64,000 nt of DNA from Deltaproteobacteria bacterium (lineage in GTDB: Bacteria > Myxococcota_A > UBA9160 > UBA6930). Shown in pieces: positions 16,275 through 24,627 of the stretch. Position 1 is the first letter of the stretch, and every line of letters starts with the position of its first letter. The DNA is taken from assembly GCA_029261795.1 (NCBI GenBank), contig JAJDAP010000108.1, forward strand, positions 20,915 to 84,914. The letters are read 5' to 3'. Made by a program: the position numbers and the translations under genes. The notes beneath the pieces are model-generated. The model made no database searches. It saw only the letters and a list, made by a program, of their open reading frames with translations, and was not told the DNA's origin.

Positions 16275-17102
16275 ATCAGGCCCCGGCGTGGCTGCTCGGG
16301 CGGAGCTGGCCCGGCCCCGTCAACAACAGCCGGATCAGGCTGGCCTGGCGATTGGTCCCGGTCTTGACGAAGATGCGCTTGAGGGTGGTCCGCGCGGTCG
16401 TTCGGGTGCGGTCGCACCCGCGCGCCCTCCCGTGGGCCCTCCGCTGGTCCGATCCAATCGCGGAGACGTTCGGTCAGCAGCGCATCGGATCCATCGCGAA
16501 TGGCCGATGCGGCAACGTCTGGCGGTCCACCCAAGAGGTCGGCGGCGCTGCGGTTCGCAAACACGACCTGTCCAGCGCCATCCAACAGGACGACACCGAG
16601 GATGAGTTGATCGAGAACTCCCCACAGGGCATCGGCGGTGATGTCCTGGCGGATCAATTCGTCGTGCAGGCGCGCCGCACGCACCAGATGGGGAGACAGG
16701 GTTCGGAGACGCTCCAGATCCACTTCCGTCGGAGCCCAGTCGTCGCGAGCGAGCGCCAGGAAGAACGTGTCTGCGCGCTGCGCGGTTCGGCCCAGCAGGA
16801 TCACGACCCCGCTGGGCGCTGGAAACCCCGCTGGTTCCAGGATTTCCCGGAACAGCCGACTTTCGGCGAACAGGGCCTGGAGAGGACCGGGTGGAATCAC
16901 GGTCACGCTTCCGAGGGGGAACTCCTTCATCTCCGAGGGCTCGGGGAAGCGGGGGTGTGTGGCTTCCTCTGCCAGCGGATCGGGCGGCCGGAGCCCGTCG
17001 GCCAGGAAGATCCCGGTTCGTCCGGTTCCATTTTTCGGCCGATCCGGGGGAGTCGTACAGGAGCTCGAGGAGTTCAAGATCGCTGAGCGCCTGACCGGAC
17101 AT
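16275..17102 (-). pseudogene. LuxR-type HTH regulator pseudogene
   Basis: From ATG 17102 the frame gives MSGQALSDLELLELLYDSPG, the usual start of a family of HTH regulators with an N-terminal sensor. The body is in another frame: VTVIPPGPLQALFAESRLFR, then HLVRAARLHDELI and the PAS-like GVVLLDGAGQVVFANRSAAD. The end of the DNA-binding domain, RTTLKRIFVKTGTNRQASLI, is in yet another frame and ends at 16275. The first helices of the LuxR HTH are missing. At least two frame changes and internal deletions separate the parts, so no intact regulator is made. In intact relatives such proteins often regulate adjacent catabolic genes. Confidence 0.72.
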
Positions 17103-17246
17103 CGACCCGTACCTAAGCCGATCGGCCTCGATTCCGCGCCCTCTAAACGGGGGGTCCTGTACGTATTTCGGCTCAATGCAGCCTGATAAGGCCCGATTCA
17201 GGCCGCCGGTGTGAACTTCACCGGCATTCGAGTGATCCCGTGGATG

Positions 17247-17545
17247 AACGAAGAAGTGGTTCAGCTCCTGCTCGGTGATCTTCTCGCCGTCGACGGAGCC
17301 ATGGACGTACTTCGAGATTAGCGTGTCATCGGGGTTCTTGCGCTTCTCCTCGGCGAGGGCGTTGCAGTAGAGCCACATCTGCGCCGAAGCGTTGGTGGCT
17401 GCGTCGTCGCCCGGCGATAGATCCGGATCATCCCCGCCGATCATGTTATTCGACCACTCGAAGATCTTCTTGCGGTCCTCGTAGGGAATCCCGACGAGCT
17501 CGCAGATCAAGGTGAGCGGAAGCTCACAGGCGAGGTCGGTTCCAT
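17247..17545 (-). pseudogene. Cytochrome P450 fragment
   Basis: About 100 residues align by eye with the middle of bacterial CYPs: DLACELPLTLICELVGIPYE, then IFEWSNNMIGGDDPDL, then AQMWLYCNALAEEKRKNPDD, and DGEKITEQELNHFFV. The reading breaks just where the I-helix (AGxET) should begin. The N-terminal substrate-recognition part, the ExxR pair and the Cys heme-ligand loop are all missing. Both ends are truncated, so this is a remnant. It lies between the LuxR-type pseudogene and the intact TetR gene, which suggests a former catabolic unit in this position. Confidence 0.78.
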
Positions 17546-17588
17546 CATATCGGACGCCTTGTCCGACTCAACGGACGATTTGCTCGCT

Positions 17589-18296
17589 ATGGTCCGGAGC
17601 ATGTCTGAACGGCGCCCGCTTTCCTCTCCTCCGAAAACCCGCGAGGAGGCTCTCCGGGTATTCCGAACTGGCCAGATTCTCGCCGCTGCCCGCCAGGTGA
17701 TCGGCGAGGTCGGCTACGGGGATGCGTCGATCGATCGAATCTCCGAGGGCGCGGGGGTGGCTCGCAGCACCGTCTACGTCTACTTCGAGGGGAAAGAGGA
17801 TCTGCTGAATCAGTGCCTGGCCGAGAACCGGGTCGAACTGAGCGATCGCGTTCGCGAAGCCGTCGAGCGCGTAGAAGGCCTCGAGCAACAACTCCACGCG
17901 TTTCTGACCGCAATCCTGGCCTACGTCGGCGAGTATCAGGAGTTCTTCCGCGCCATCATGCGCGTACGCGGCCTCGATCCATTCTTCCAGGACAGCGACC
18001 GTCCAGCCCCGGAAATGGACGTGATCCGTGTCGAAGTGCAGGCCGTCCTGGCCGACATCTTCAAGCAGGGCCAACTCGAAGGGATCCTCACGCAGCAGCG
18101 CAGCCTGGAGGCCGCCCGCGTGATCGGCTCCTTGATCTATGGCGCGCTGATGTGGCGGGCCAACGACACGGATCCGAGCCCGGCCGAAGAGGAAGCCCAG
18201 AGTCTCGTGCAGACCTTGCTGTATGGGCTGACCCGGCCGAGCCCGGATTCCAAGGACATGCACGACCCCGCGGCCACACGGAATGGCATCGCCTGA
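17589..18296 (+). CDS. TetR/AcrR-family transcriptional regulator
   Basis: About 235 residues. The N-terminal HTH reads ILAAARQVIGEVGYGDASID, then GVARSTVYVYFEGKEDLLNQ, typical of TetR. The C-terminal ligand/dimer domain is helical and includes FRAIMRVRGLDPFF. The start is uncertain: ATG 17589, ATG 17601 (GGAG only 1 nt away) and TTG 17559 are all in frame. It ends 2 nt before the CoA-transferase start, so the two form a unit, and it probably represses that unit in response to an acyl-CoA or free acid. The ligand is unknown. Confidence 0.85.
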   Translation: MVRSMSERRPLSSPPKTREEALRVFRTGQILAAARQVIGEVGYGDASIDRISEGAGVARSTVYVYFEGKEDLLNQCLAENRVELSDRVREAVERVEGLEQQLHAFLTAILAYVGEYQEFFRAIMRVRGLDPFFQDSDRPAPEMDVIRVEVQAVLADIFKQGQLEGILTQQRSLEAARVIGSLIYGALMWRANDTDPSPAEEEAQSLVQTLLYGLTRPSPDSKDMHDPAATRNGIA

Positions 18297-18298
18297 GC

Positions 18299-20683
18299 AT
18301 GGAACGTGGACTCAGCGAAATCCGGGTCGTCGATCTCTCCACGGGGATCGCGGGTGCCTATGCCAGCAAGCTCTTCGCCGATGCGGGTGCCGATGTCATC
18401 AAGGTCGAACCCCCGGCCGGTGACCCGCTGCGGCGCTATACGGCTAGCGGAGCCGAACTCGGCGCCGCCGATGGTGCGCTCTTCCGATTCCTGGCCGCCT
18501 CCAAGCGCTCGGTGGTGGGCGGGCTCGGGGATCCGGAGGTCGCGCGACTGGTGGCCTCCGCAGACCTGTTGATCGAAAGCGCCGGCCCGGAGGCCGACTT
18601 CGATCGCGCCGCGCTCTGCGCGCGCCATCCGGGGCTCGTGTGGCTTTCGCTCTCGCCCTACGGACTCGAAGGTCCCTATGCGAATCGGCCGGTCAGCGAA
18701 CTCACGATCCAGGCGGAGTGTGGTTCGATCAGCGTGCGCGGTCTGAAGGGGCAGGAGCCCTATCAGGCAGGAGGGCGCACCACCGAATGGATCGGCGGAG
18801 TCTTCGCCGGTGTGGCGGCGTTGGCCGCCGTGCGTCGCGCCGGGCGCACGGGCCACGGTGAGTTCATCGATTTCTCGCTGAACGAAGTGATGGCCTACGG
18901 AACGACCAACTTCATGGACACCATGTGGGGCCTGCTTGGCCGCCCTCCGGTAACGGGATCGGTCCAGTCCACCGAGACACCTTCGATCGAACCCACGCTG
19001 GATGGCTGGGTCGGCTTCAACACCAACAGTGCCCAGCAGATCGCGGACTTCCTGCTGCTGGTCGGTCGGCCCGACCTGCGTGAGACCGGCGAGTTCAATC
19101 TCGCCAGTCAGCGCTCGGAGCGCATCGACGAGTGGGAGGCCATCGTTCACGCCTTCACCGAGACGCGTTCGACCGCCGAGATCGTAAAGGAAGCATCGCT
19201 GTTGCGGATTCCCGTGGCGCCGGTGCTGAACGGGGCGACAGTGACGGAACACGAACAGTTCCTGGCGCGAGAGGTCTTCTCGGAAGATCCGTCCGGCGGG
19301 TTCCAACGGCCGCGCCCGCCGTATCGCATCGGGGGCGAAGGGCCGGCGCCGGCGCGCCCGGCGCCAGGCCTCGGCGCGCACGACGGCCAGATCGAGGATC
19401 GCGCCCCCACGCGTCCCGAAGCGAGCGGAAAGCCCCAGCTGCCGCTCGAAGGCCTTCGGGTCTTCGATGCCACCGCATGGTGGGCGGGGCCTTCGGCGAG
19501 CCACATGCTAGGTAGCCTGGGCGCGGACGTGATCCACGTCGAATCGGTCCAACGTCCGGACGGGATGCGCATGACCGGCGGCATGTTCGCGGGCGGGAAG
19601 GACGCCTGGTGGGAGTACAGCATGTTCTTCCTCAACTCGAACACCAACAAGCGTGGCATCACCCTCGATCTCACCAGCGAGAAGGGAATCGCGCTCGCAA
19701 AGCAGCTGATCGCGCGCTGCGACATCGTGATCGAGAATTTCTCGCCGCGGGTCATGGAGGGTTTCGGGCTGGACTGGGAAACCATCCACGCGCTCAATCC
19801 CGATTGCATCATGACGCGCATGCCCGCGTTCGGGCTCGATGGACCCTGGCGCGACAACGTCGGCTTCGCCCAGACCATGGAGCAGATGACCGGCCTGGCC
19901 TGGTGCACGGGGCACACGCACGATCGGCCGCGCATCCAGCGCGGGCCCTGCGATCCGATCTCGGGGATGCACGCCGTCTTTGCGACGTTGGTCGCGCTCT
20001 ACGAACGAGAAGCGCTCGGCCACGGCGTCCATGTCGAGTGCACCATGGTCGAAGGCGCGCTCAATGCCGCCGCCGAGCAGGTGATCGAAGCGAGCGCCTA
20101 CGGTCACGTACTCGGGCGCGAAGGCAATCGCGCACCCTGGGCGGCACCCCAAGGGCTCTATGGCTGTGCCGGCCACGATGCGATGGCGACGCCCCAGTGG
20201 TTGGCCCTGGCGGTAGAGACGGAGGGCCAGTGGGCGGCTCTGCTCGATTGGTTGGGTCGGCCCGCCTGGGCGAAGGACCTCGCCGAGGCGACCCTGCAGG
20301 AAAGGCGAGCCCACCACGATGAGATCGACGAAGCCCTGCGCGCCGTCTTTGCCGACCGCGACCGGGAAGCCTGCGTATCGGAGCTGCTCGAGCATGGCGT
20401 ACCTGCTGCCCCGGTCGTCGATGCCCGCGCCCTCTCGGATCATCCCCAGATGTGCTCCAGGGGCTACTACGAGGAAGTCGACCATCCCGTTGTGGGTCGC
20501 CAGTGGATGAACGCCGTACCGTTCCGCTATGCGTCCGTCGATCGCTGGCTGAAGCAGCCACCGCCGACACTGGGCCAGCACAATCACGAAGTCCTCAGCT
20601 GGCTGGGTTGCAGCCAAGCAGAGATCGCCAGTCTCGAAGCCGATGGTGTCATCGGAACACGCCCGGCCAAGGTCGGGGCCTGA
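18299..20683 (+). CDS. Two-domain CaiB/BaiF family (class III) CoA-transferase
   Basis: The 794-residue protein is two fused CoA-transferase III domains, at about 1-400 and 435-790. Each has the domain start (IRVVDLSTGIAGAYASKLFA and LRVFDATAWWAGPSASHMLG) and the ADVIKVEPP / DVIHVESVQ motif. In the second domain the catalytic Asp is in GPCDPISGMHAVFATLVAL. In the first, the equivalent position is Glu in RTTEWIGGVFAGVAAL, so the first half may be structural or have altered chemistry. The enzymes move CoA between carboxylic acids. It follows the TetR gene by 2 nt and precedes a small gene and an acyl-CoA synthetase, consistent with activation of an imported acid. Confidence 0.88.
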   Translation: MERGLSEIRVVDLSTGIAGAYASKLFADAGADVIKVEPPAGDPLRRYTASGAELGAADGALFRFLAASKRSVVGGLGDPEVARLVASADLLIESAGPEADFDRAALCARHPGLVWLSLSPYGLEGPYANRPVSELTIQAECGSISVRGLKGQEPYQAGGRTTEWIGGVFAGVAALAAVRRAGRTGHGEFIDFSLNEVMAYGTTNFMDTMWGLLGRPPVTGSVQSTETPSIEPTLDGWVGFNTNSAQQIADFLLLVGRPDLRETGEFNLASQRSERIDEWEAIVHAFTETRSTAEIVKEASLLRIPVAPVLNGATVTEHEQFLAREVFSEDPSGGFQRPRPPYRIGGEGPAPARPAPGLGAHDGQIEDRAPTRPEASGKPQLPLEGLRVFDATAWWAGPSASHMLGSLGADVIHVESVQRPDGMRMTGGMFAGGKDAWWEYSMFFLNSNTNKRGITLDLTSEKGIALAKQLIARCDIVIENFSPRVMEGFGLDWETIHALNPDCIMTRMPAFGLDGPWRDNVGFAQTMEQMTGLAWCTGHTHDRPRIQRGPCDPISGMHAVFATLVALYEREALGHGVHVECTMVEGALNAAAEQVIEASAYGHVLGREGNRAPWAAPQGLYGCAGHDAMATPQWLALAVETEGQWAALLDWLGRPAWAKDLAEATLQERRAHHDEIDEALRAVFADRDREACVSELLEHGVPAAPVVDARALSDHPQMCSRGYYEEVDHPVVGRQWMNAVPFRYASVDRWLKQPPPTLGQHNHEVLSWLGCSQAEIASLEADGVIGTRPAKVGA

Positions 20684-20849
20684 GCGAGTTCGGGCGAGGA
20701 GCCCGCTTCCGGGCCCCTGGGCCGGCATCGGCCTCGTCTCCCGCGCAGGAGCCGGTTCGCGCTACCGTTCCTGCGGTCCTTCGGCCCAACAAGCGGGATC
20801 CGGATTGGCCCGCACTTGACCCCAAGACGAACCTGCAGGAGACGAAACG

Positions 20850-21155
20850 ATGGAACTCAAAGCCGGATCCCGATTGAAGAGCGGTGTGTGTGATACCCAG
20901 GTCATGGTGATCGCGGCGCCCGTGGATGACCTCGATCTCACCTGTGGAGGCGCTGCACTCGTCGACGTCGCCGGCGACGCACCTGGCGGTGCCATCGACG
21001 CAGACCACAAGAACGGCACCCAGATCGGCAAGCGCTATGTCAACGAAGACGCCACGCTCGAGCTGCTCTGCACCAAGCCCGGCGAAGGCTCTCTCGCCCT
21101 CGGCGGTGCCCCGCTGACGCTCAAAGAAGCCAAGGCACTTCCCTCCTCCGACTGA
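20850..21155 (+). CDS. Small conserved-looking protein of unknown function
   Basis: The product has 101 residues with a good ribosome-binding site (CAGGAGACGAAACG before the ATG). It begins MELKAGSRLKSGVCDTQVMV and has three cysteines (at CDTQV, LTCGGAAL and LLCTKPGEGSL) and a compact Gly/Ala-rich core. It resembles short proteins often found beside acyl-CoA synthetases in catabolic regions, but it is not assigned to a domain here. It is followed by the perfect inverted repeat and the acyl-CoA synthetase. The 166 bp between 20684 and 20849 hold no gene. The Cys pattern could bind metal; nothing more can be said. Confidence 0.7.
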   Translation: MELKAGSRLKSGVCDTQVMVIAAPVDDLDLTCGGAALVDVAGDAPGGAIDADHKNGTQIGKRYVNEDATLELLCTKPGEGSLALGGAPLTLKEAKALPSSD

Positions 21156-21157
21156 GC

Positions 21158-21232
21158 GGGGACGGACTCCTCAAGTTTCAAGATTGCAAGTTTTTCAAAC
21201 TTGCAATCTTGAAACTTGAGGAGTCCGTCCCC
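21158..21232. repeat. Perfect 36-bp inverted repeat (hairpin) with 3-base loop
   Basis: The left arm is at 21158-21193 and starts GGGGACGGACTCC, then an AT-rich part. The loop is TTC (21194-21196). The right arm is at 21197-21232, an exact reverse complement ending GGAGTCCGTCCCC. It begins 3 bp after the small gene's stop and ends at the GGAGG ribosome-binding site (21233-21237) of the acyl-CoA synthetase. The GGGGACGGA end resembles REP/MITE-type repeats mobilised by IS200-like (RAYT) transposases. It lacks a clean U-tract, so it is not a classic terminator, but it could attenuate or stabilise RNA. Confidence 0.85.
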
Positions 21233-21243
21233 GGAGGTTTGCG

Positions 21244-22746
21244 ATGAACGTGATGATGCTGATGGAGATGGCGTCCGGCGCCATGGGTGAGCGGGTTGGG
21301 GTCCAGTGCGACGACGATTGTTGGACCTACGAAGATTTATTCCAGGGTGCGGGCCGGCTGGCGGCACAGGTTCGCGAGAGCGGTGCCGAGCATGTTGCCA
21401 TCCTCGACGAGTCGAGCCCGGCCGTGCCGCTTGCGCTCTTCGGCGCGGCCTGGGCGGGCAAGCCATTCGTTCCGCTCAACTACCGCCTGACCGGGCCCGA
21501 ACTCGACGCGCTGATCGAGCGGATCACGCCGGCGGTACTGGTAACCGACGCGGCGCGAGCGAAGGAACTGGAAGGCCGCGCGGGGCTCGATGTCATCAAC
21601 CGCGACGATTTTCTCGGTACCGCCAGGAGCGATGCCACCCTGCCGGCGCCGGACTGGTCGATGGAGCCCGAGGACATCGCGATCCTGCTCTTCACGAGTG
21701 GCACGACCGGTGCACCGAAGGCGGCGGTGCTTCGCCACAAGCACATGGTCTCCTACATCCTGGGTTCGGTGGAATTCATGGGGGCCTCCGAAGAGGACGC
21801 TGCGCTCGTCTCGGTGCCGCCCTATCACGTGGCCGGGATGGCCGCGATCCTCTCGTCGGTCTATGCCGGCCGGCGCATCGTCCAACTGGCGCGCTTCGCG
21901 CCGGATCACTGGATCGAGGTGGCCGAGCGCACGGGCGTGACCAATGCCTTCGTCGTCCCGACGATGCTCCAGCGGATCGTGGCCGAGATCGACGACAAGG
22001 CCCGCAAGCCGCCGAGCGCGCTGCGCTCACTCGCCTACGGTGGCGGCAAGATGCCGCTTCCCGTGATCGACCGCGCCATGCAGATCTTCCCGCCTAGCGT
22101 CGATTTCACCAATGCCTACGGGCTGACCGAGACCAGTTCGACGATCGCCGTGTTGGGCCCCGACGATCATCGCGTCGCCGCATTCAACGACGATCCGGAT
22201 GTGAAGCGACGGCTCGGCTCCGCCGGGAAGCCACTTCCCGGGGTCGAGGTCGAGATCCGGGACGAGAACGGCAAGGCCGTGCCCCTCGGTGAGAGCGGCG
22301 AAATCTGGGTGCGCGGTGAACAGGTCTCCGGCGAATACCTGGGCCGCGGGAGCTTGCTCGTCGAGGGCGGTTGGTTCCCGACCAACGACGGCGGCTCACT
22401 CGATGCCGAGGGCTACCTGTTCGTCTCTGGGCGGATCGACGACGTCATCGTGCGAGGAGGCGAAAACCTCTCCCCGGGAGAGATCGAAGATGTTCTCCAC
22501 GAACACGCGGCGGTCGGCGACTGCGCCGTCGTGGGAATTCCCGATGAGGAGTGGGGCGAGGGCGTGGCGGCCGCGATCGTGTTGAAGCGCCAGGTCGAGG
22601 CCAGCGAATTGCAGGACTGGGTCAAGCAGCACTTGCGTTCGTCGCGGGTTCCTCAGCTCATCGAGTTCTGGGATGAGCTTCCCTACAACGAGACGGGGAA
22701 GCTGCTGCGCCGCAAAGTCCGCGAGGCACTCGGTTCCGCCAGCTAA
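21244..22746 (+). CDS. Acyl-CoA synthetase (class I adenylate-forming enzyme)
   Basis: This 500-residue enzyme activates a carboxylic acid with ATP and CoA. The AMP-binding P-loop reads LLFTSGTTGAPKAAVLRHKH near residue 150. The A5 region is AYGLTETSS near 295, A7/A8 is SGRIDDVIVRGGENLSPGEI near 400, and the C-terminal catalytic Lys is in ETGKLLRRKVRE near residue 487. The substrate cannot be told from the sequence. It has a strong GGAGG 6 nt upstream, directly after the hairpin. The flanking CoA-transferase and crotonase genes suggest it feeds the same acyl-CoA pathway. Confidence 0.92.
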   Translation: MNVMMLMEMASGAMGERVGVQCDDDCWTYEDLFQGAGRLAAQVRESGAEHVAILDESSPAVPLALFGAAWAGKPFVPLNYRLTGPELDALIERITPAVLVTDAARAKELEGRAGLDVINRDDFLGTARSDATLPAPDWSMEPEDIAILLFTSGTTGAPKAAVLRHKHMVSYILGSVEFMGASEEDAALVSVPPYHVAGMAAILSSVYAGRRIVQLARFAPDHWIEVAERTGVTNAFVVPTMLQRIVAEIDDKARKPPSALRSLAYGGGKMPLPVIDRAMQIFPPSVDFTNAYGLTETSSTIAVLGPDDHRVAAFNDDPDVKRRLGSAGKPLPGVEVEIRDENGKAVPLGESGEIWVRGEQVSGEYLGRGSLLVEGGWFPTNDGGSLDAEGYLFVSGRIDDVIVRGGENLSPGEIEDVLHEHAAVGDCAVVGIPDEEWGEGVAAAIVLKRQVEASELQDWVKQHLRSSRVPQLIEFWDELPYNETGKLLRRKVREALGSAS

Positions 22747-22793
22747 ACCTCTTGCTTCGAGGGCTCCGGCGTGGCCCGGTCGCAGCAAGATCG

Positions 22794-23750
22794 CTAGTTG
22801 GCGGTCGGAACGGCGCCGGCGCGAACCGCGGGCAGGCCGTCGCCGAAGCGCCGCGCCCAGGCAGCCTGGCGCCCACCGATGCTGCCAAAGCCCGTTTCGC
22901 GGTCGTAGGCCCGGCCGAGGCGGTGGAGTTCGTCGCGCGCCTCCTGGATGTGCTTTCCCCATCGCTGCTGAAAGCGCGCGAGTGCGGCTTCTTCGCTTCG
23001 TCCCTCTCCGCGCACGGCCACCAGGCCCTGCTCGAATTTCGCGGTCAGCTCTTCGGAGAGCATTCGAGCCAGTTCCAGATGAAGCTGGGCGTGGGCCAGC
23101 ACTTCGGGTGCTGGCTTCTTCGAGGCGGGGTTCCACCAGGAACGGGATCGGGAGATCATCGGGAAGTAGCTGGCGCGTCTAGCGCGGGCCACGAAGTGAT
23201 CCTCCCGGGGTCGGTCGACGATCGTGTTGAGGGCACAGCTGATCACGACATACACATCCGCGTGTAGTTTCGTCGCTTCCTTGCCAGGCGTACGCGTGCG
23301 GTCCGGGCGCTTCTCCAGGAAGTCGTCCTTCGTGAGGTCCTTGTAGAGGGCGAGATCCTGCTGATGCGACAAGTCCGGCGGCCGCGCGAAACAGCCCGTG
23401 CCGCCCCAGAGCCCTTGCTCGTTGAGGCTGTCCTGGAGCATCTCTTCTTCGAGAGCGTCGAGTTCGTCGTTCGCGCTCTCTGCCTCCCGGCGAATCGCCT
23501 GATCTCGCCGCTTGGCAGCTTCTTCTGCGGCCTCGTTCTCGAAGCCGCTGAAGTCGCCGTCTCCACCGGTTTCGCGGAGTACGCGCATGCGCTCGCGGAA
23601 CTTCTCGCGCTGTCCCATGCCCGGTTCTGCGACCCGGTCGGCTTCCTCTGACCGAGGCGCCGGCGGCGGCTCCGTCTCGCTCTCCGCCGCCAGGCTTCCA
23701 GAAACAAGGATGGACAGCAGGACGGCCGTCGCATGGAGGCCCGACGTCAT
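22794..23750 (-). CDS. Secreted protein with a DUF922-like HxxxH segment
   Basis: The 318-residue product starts at ATG 23750 with a signal peptide (SGLHATAVLLSILVSGSLAA). Its first half is charged, low-complexity and probably coiled (EEADRVAEPGMGQREKFRER). The second half has ADVYVVISCALNTIVDRP, then APEVLAHAQLHLELARMLSE. The AHAQLH part has the spacing of the HEQGH motif of DUF922 predicted zinc proteases, but one His/Glu pair is not the canonical HExxH, so activity is doubtful. It is tail-to-tail with the acyl-CoA synthetase. The next gene leftward in the same direction starts at 24627. Confidence 0.6.
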   Translation of the reverse strand: MTSGLHATAVLLSILVSGSLAAESETEPPPAPRSEEADRVAEPGMGQREKFRERMRVLRETGGDGDFSGFENEAAEEAAKRRDQAIRREAESANDELDALEEEMLQDSLNEQGLWGGTGCFARPPDLSHQQDLALYKDLTKDDFLEKRPDRTRTPGKEATKLHADVYVVISCALNTIVDRPREDHFVARARRASYFPMISRSRSWWNPASKKPAPEVLAHAQLHLELARMLSEELTAKFEQGLVAVRGEGRSEEAALARFQQRWGKHIQEARDELHRLGRAYDRETGFGSIGGRQAAWARRFGDGLPAVRAGAVPTAN

Positions 23751-23787
23751 GCACCTCACGCGTCGAACCTCCGCCCCGCGGTCGAAC

Positions 23788-24627
23788 TCACTTCTCGCCG
23801 ATTTCCATGCAAAGGTCGGCGAGTCGGAGTTCGCCCTCGCGGGTCTGCCCGCCGCTCTCCATGAAGCGTTGCATGGCGTGCTGTGCCTCACCGGTTCGGA
23901 TCAATCCCTGGAACAAGTACGCTTCCTCGATCAGCCCGGTTTCGAGCGCTGTTTCGGCGCCCAGGGTGGAAGCCTTCGCGTCGGCGATCGCGCGCGCCGG
24001 GAAGCGCGCGATGCGTTTCGCAAGCCGCGTGACGAACGGCCGGAGCCCTGTCTCCGGGAGCGCTCGGTTCAGGTATCCCCAGCGCTCGGCAGTCTCGGCG
24101 TCGACGTCGTCGCAACCGAGAATCACCTCGAGGGCGCGGCCGCGGCCGATCAGGCGCGGAAGCCGCTGGGTCCCGGATCCGCCAGGGAGAATCCCCAGGG
24201 CGACCTCGGGCTGATTGACGATCGTCTTTCCCAGCGCGCCGAAGCGCATGTCGCAGGAGAGCGAGAGCTCACTGCCACCGCCACCGACCCGCCCGCCGAT
24301 CTCGGCGATCGTGGCCTTCGGCATCGTGCGATAGGTCTCGCACATGGCATGGAACACGTTCGCGTCCACGCGCTCTGCGCGTCGCGCGGTGCCGTCCGTC
24401 GGGAATTGGAGGATCGCGGAGACATCGAAATGGGCGATGAAGAAATCCGGGTCGTCACTGCGGAGCACGACCGCGCGCACGCTGTCGTCCACCGCCACCT
24501 GTTGCCCGAAGCCGGCGAGATCGCCGAAGAGTCCGAGTGTCATCACGTTGATCGGCGGGGCCGAGATCGTGGCGAAGGCGACTCCGTCCTCGAGGGCGAC
24601 GCTCAAGTGCTCGAACGAATAACTCAT
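23788..24627 (-). CDS. Enoyl-CoA hydratase/isomerase family (crotonase) protein
   Basis: There are 279 residues with a crotonase fold. The oxyanion-hole segments are DPDFFIAHFDVSAI near 60 and GGRVGGGGSELSLSCDMRFG near 112. The acid/base region NQPEVALGILPGGSGTQRLP near 140 retains the Glu used by many hydratases. It overlaps the aldo/keto reductase stop-start by 4 bp (ATGA), so the two are translated together. The substrate is an unknown enoyl- or ketoacyl-CoA. Confidence 0.85.
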   Translation of the reverse strand: MSYSFEHLSVALEDGVAFATISAPPINVMTLGLFGDLAGFGQQVAVDDSVRAVVLRSDDPDFFIAHFDVSAILQFPTDGTARRAERVDANVFHAMCETYRTMPKATIAEIGGRVGGGGSELSLSCDMRFGALGKTIVNQPEVALGILPGGSGTQRLPRLIGRGRALEVILGCDDVDAETAERWGYLNRALPETGLRPFVTRLAKRIARFPARAIADAKASTLGAETALETGLIEEAYLFQGLIRTGEAQHAMQRFMESGGQTREGELRLADLCMEIGEK

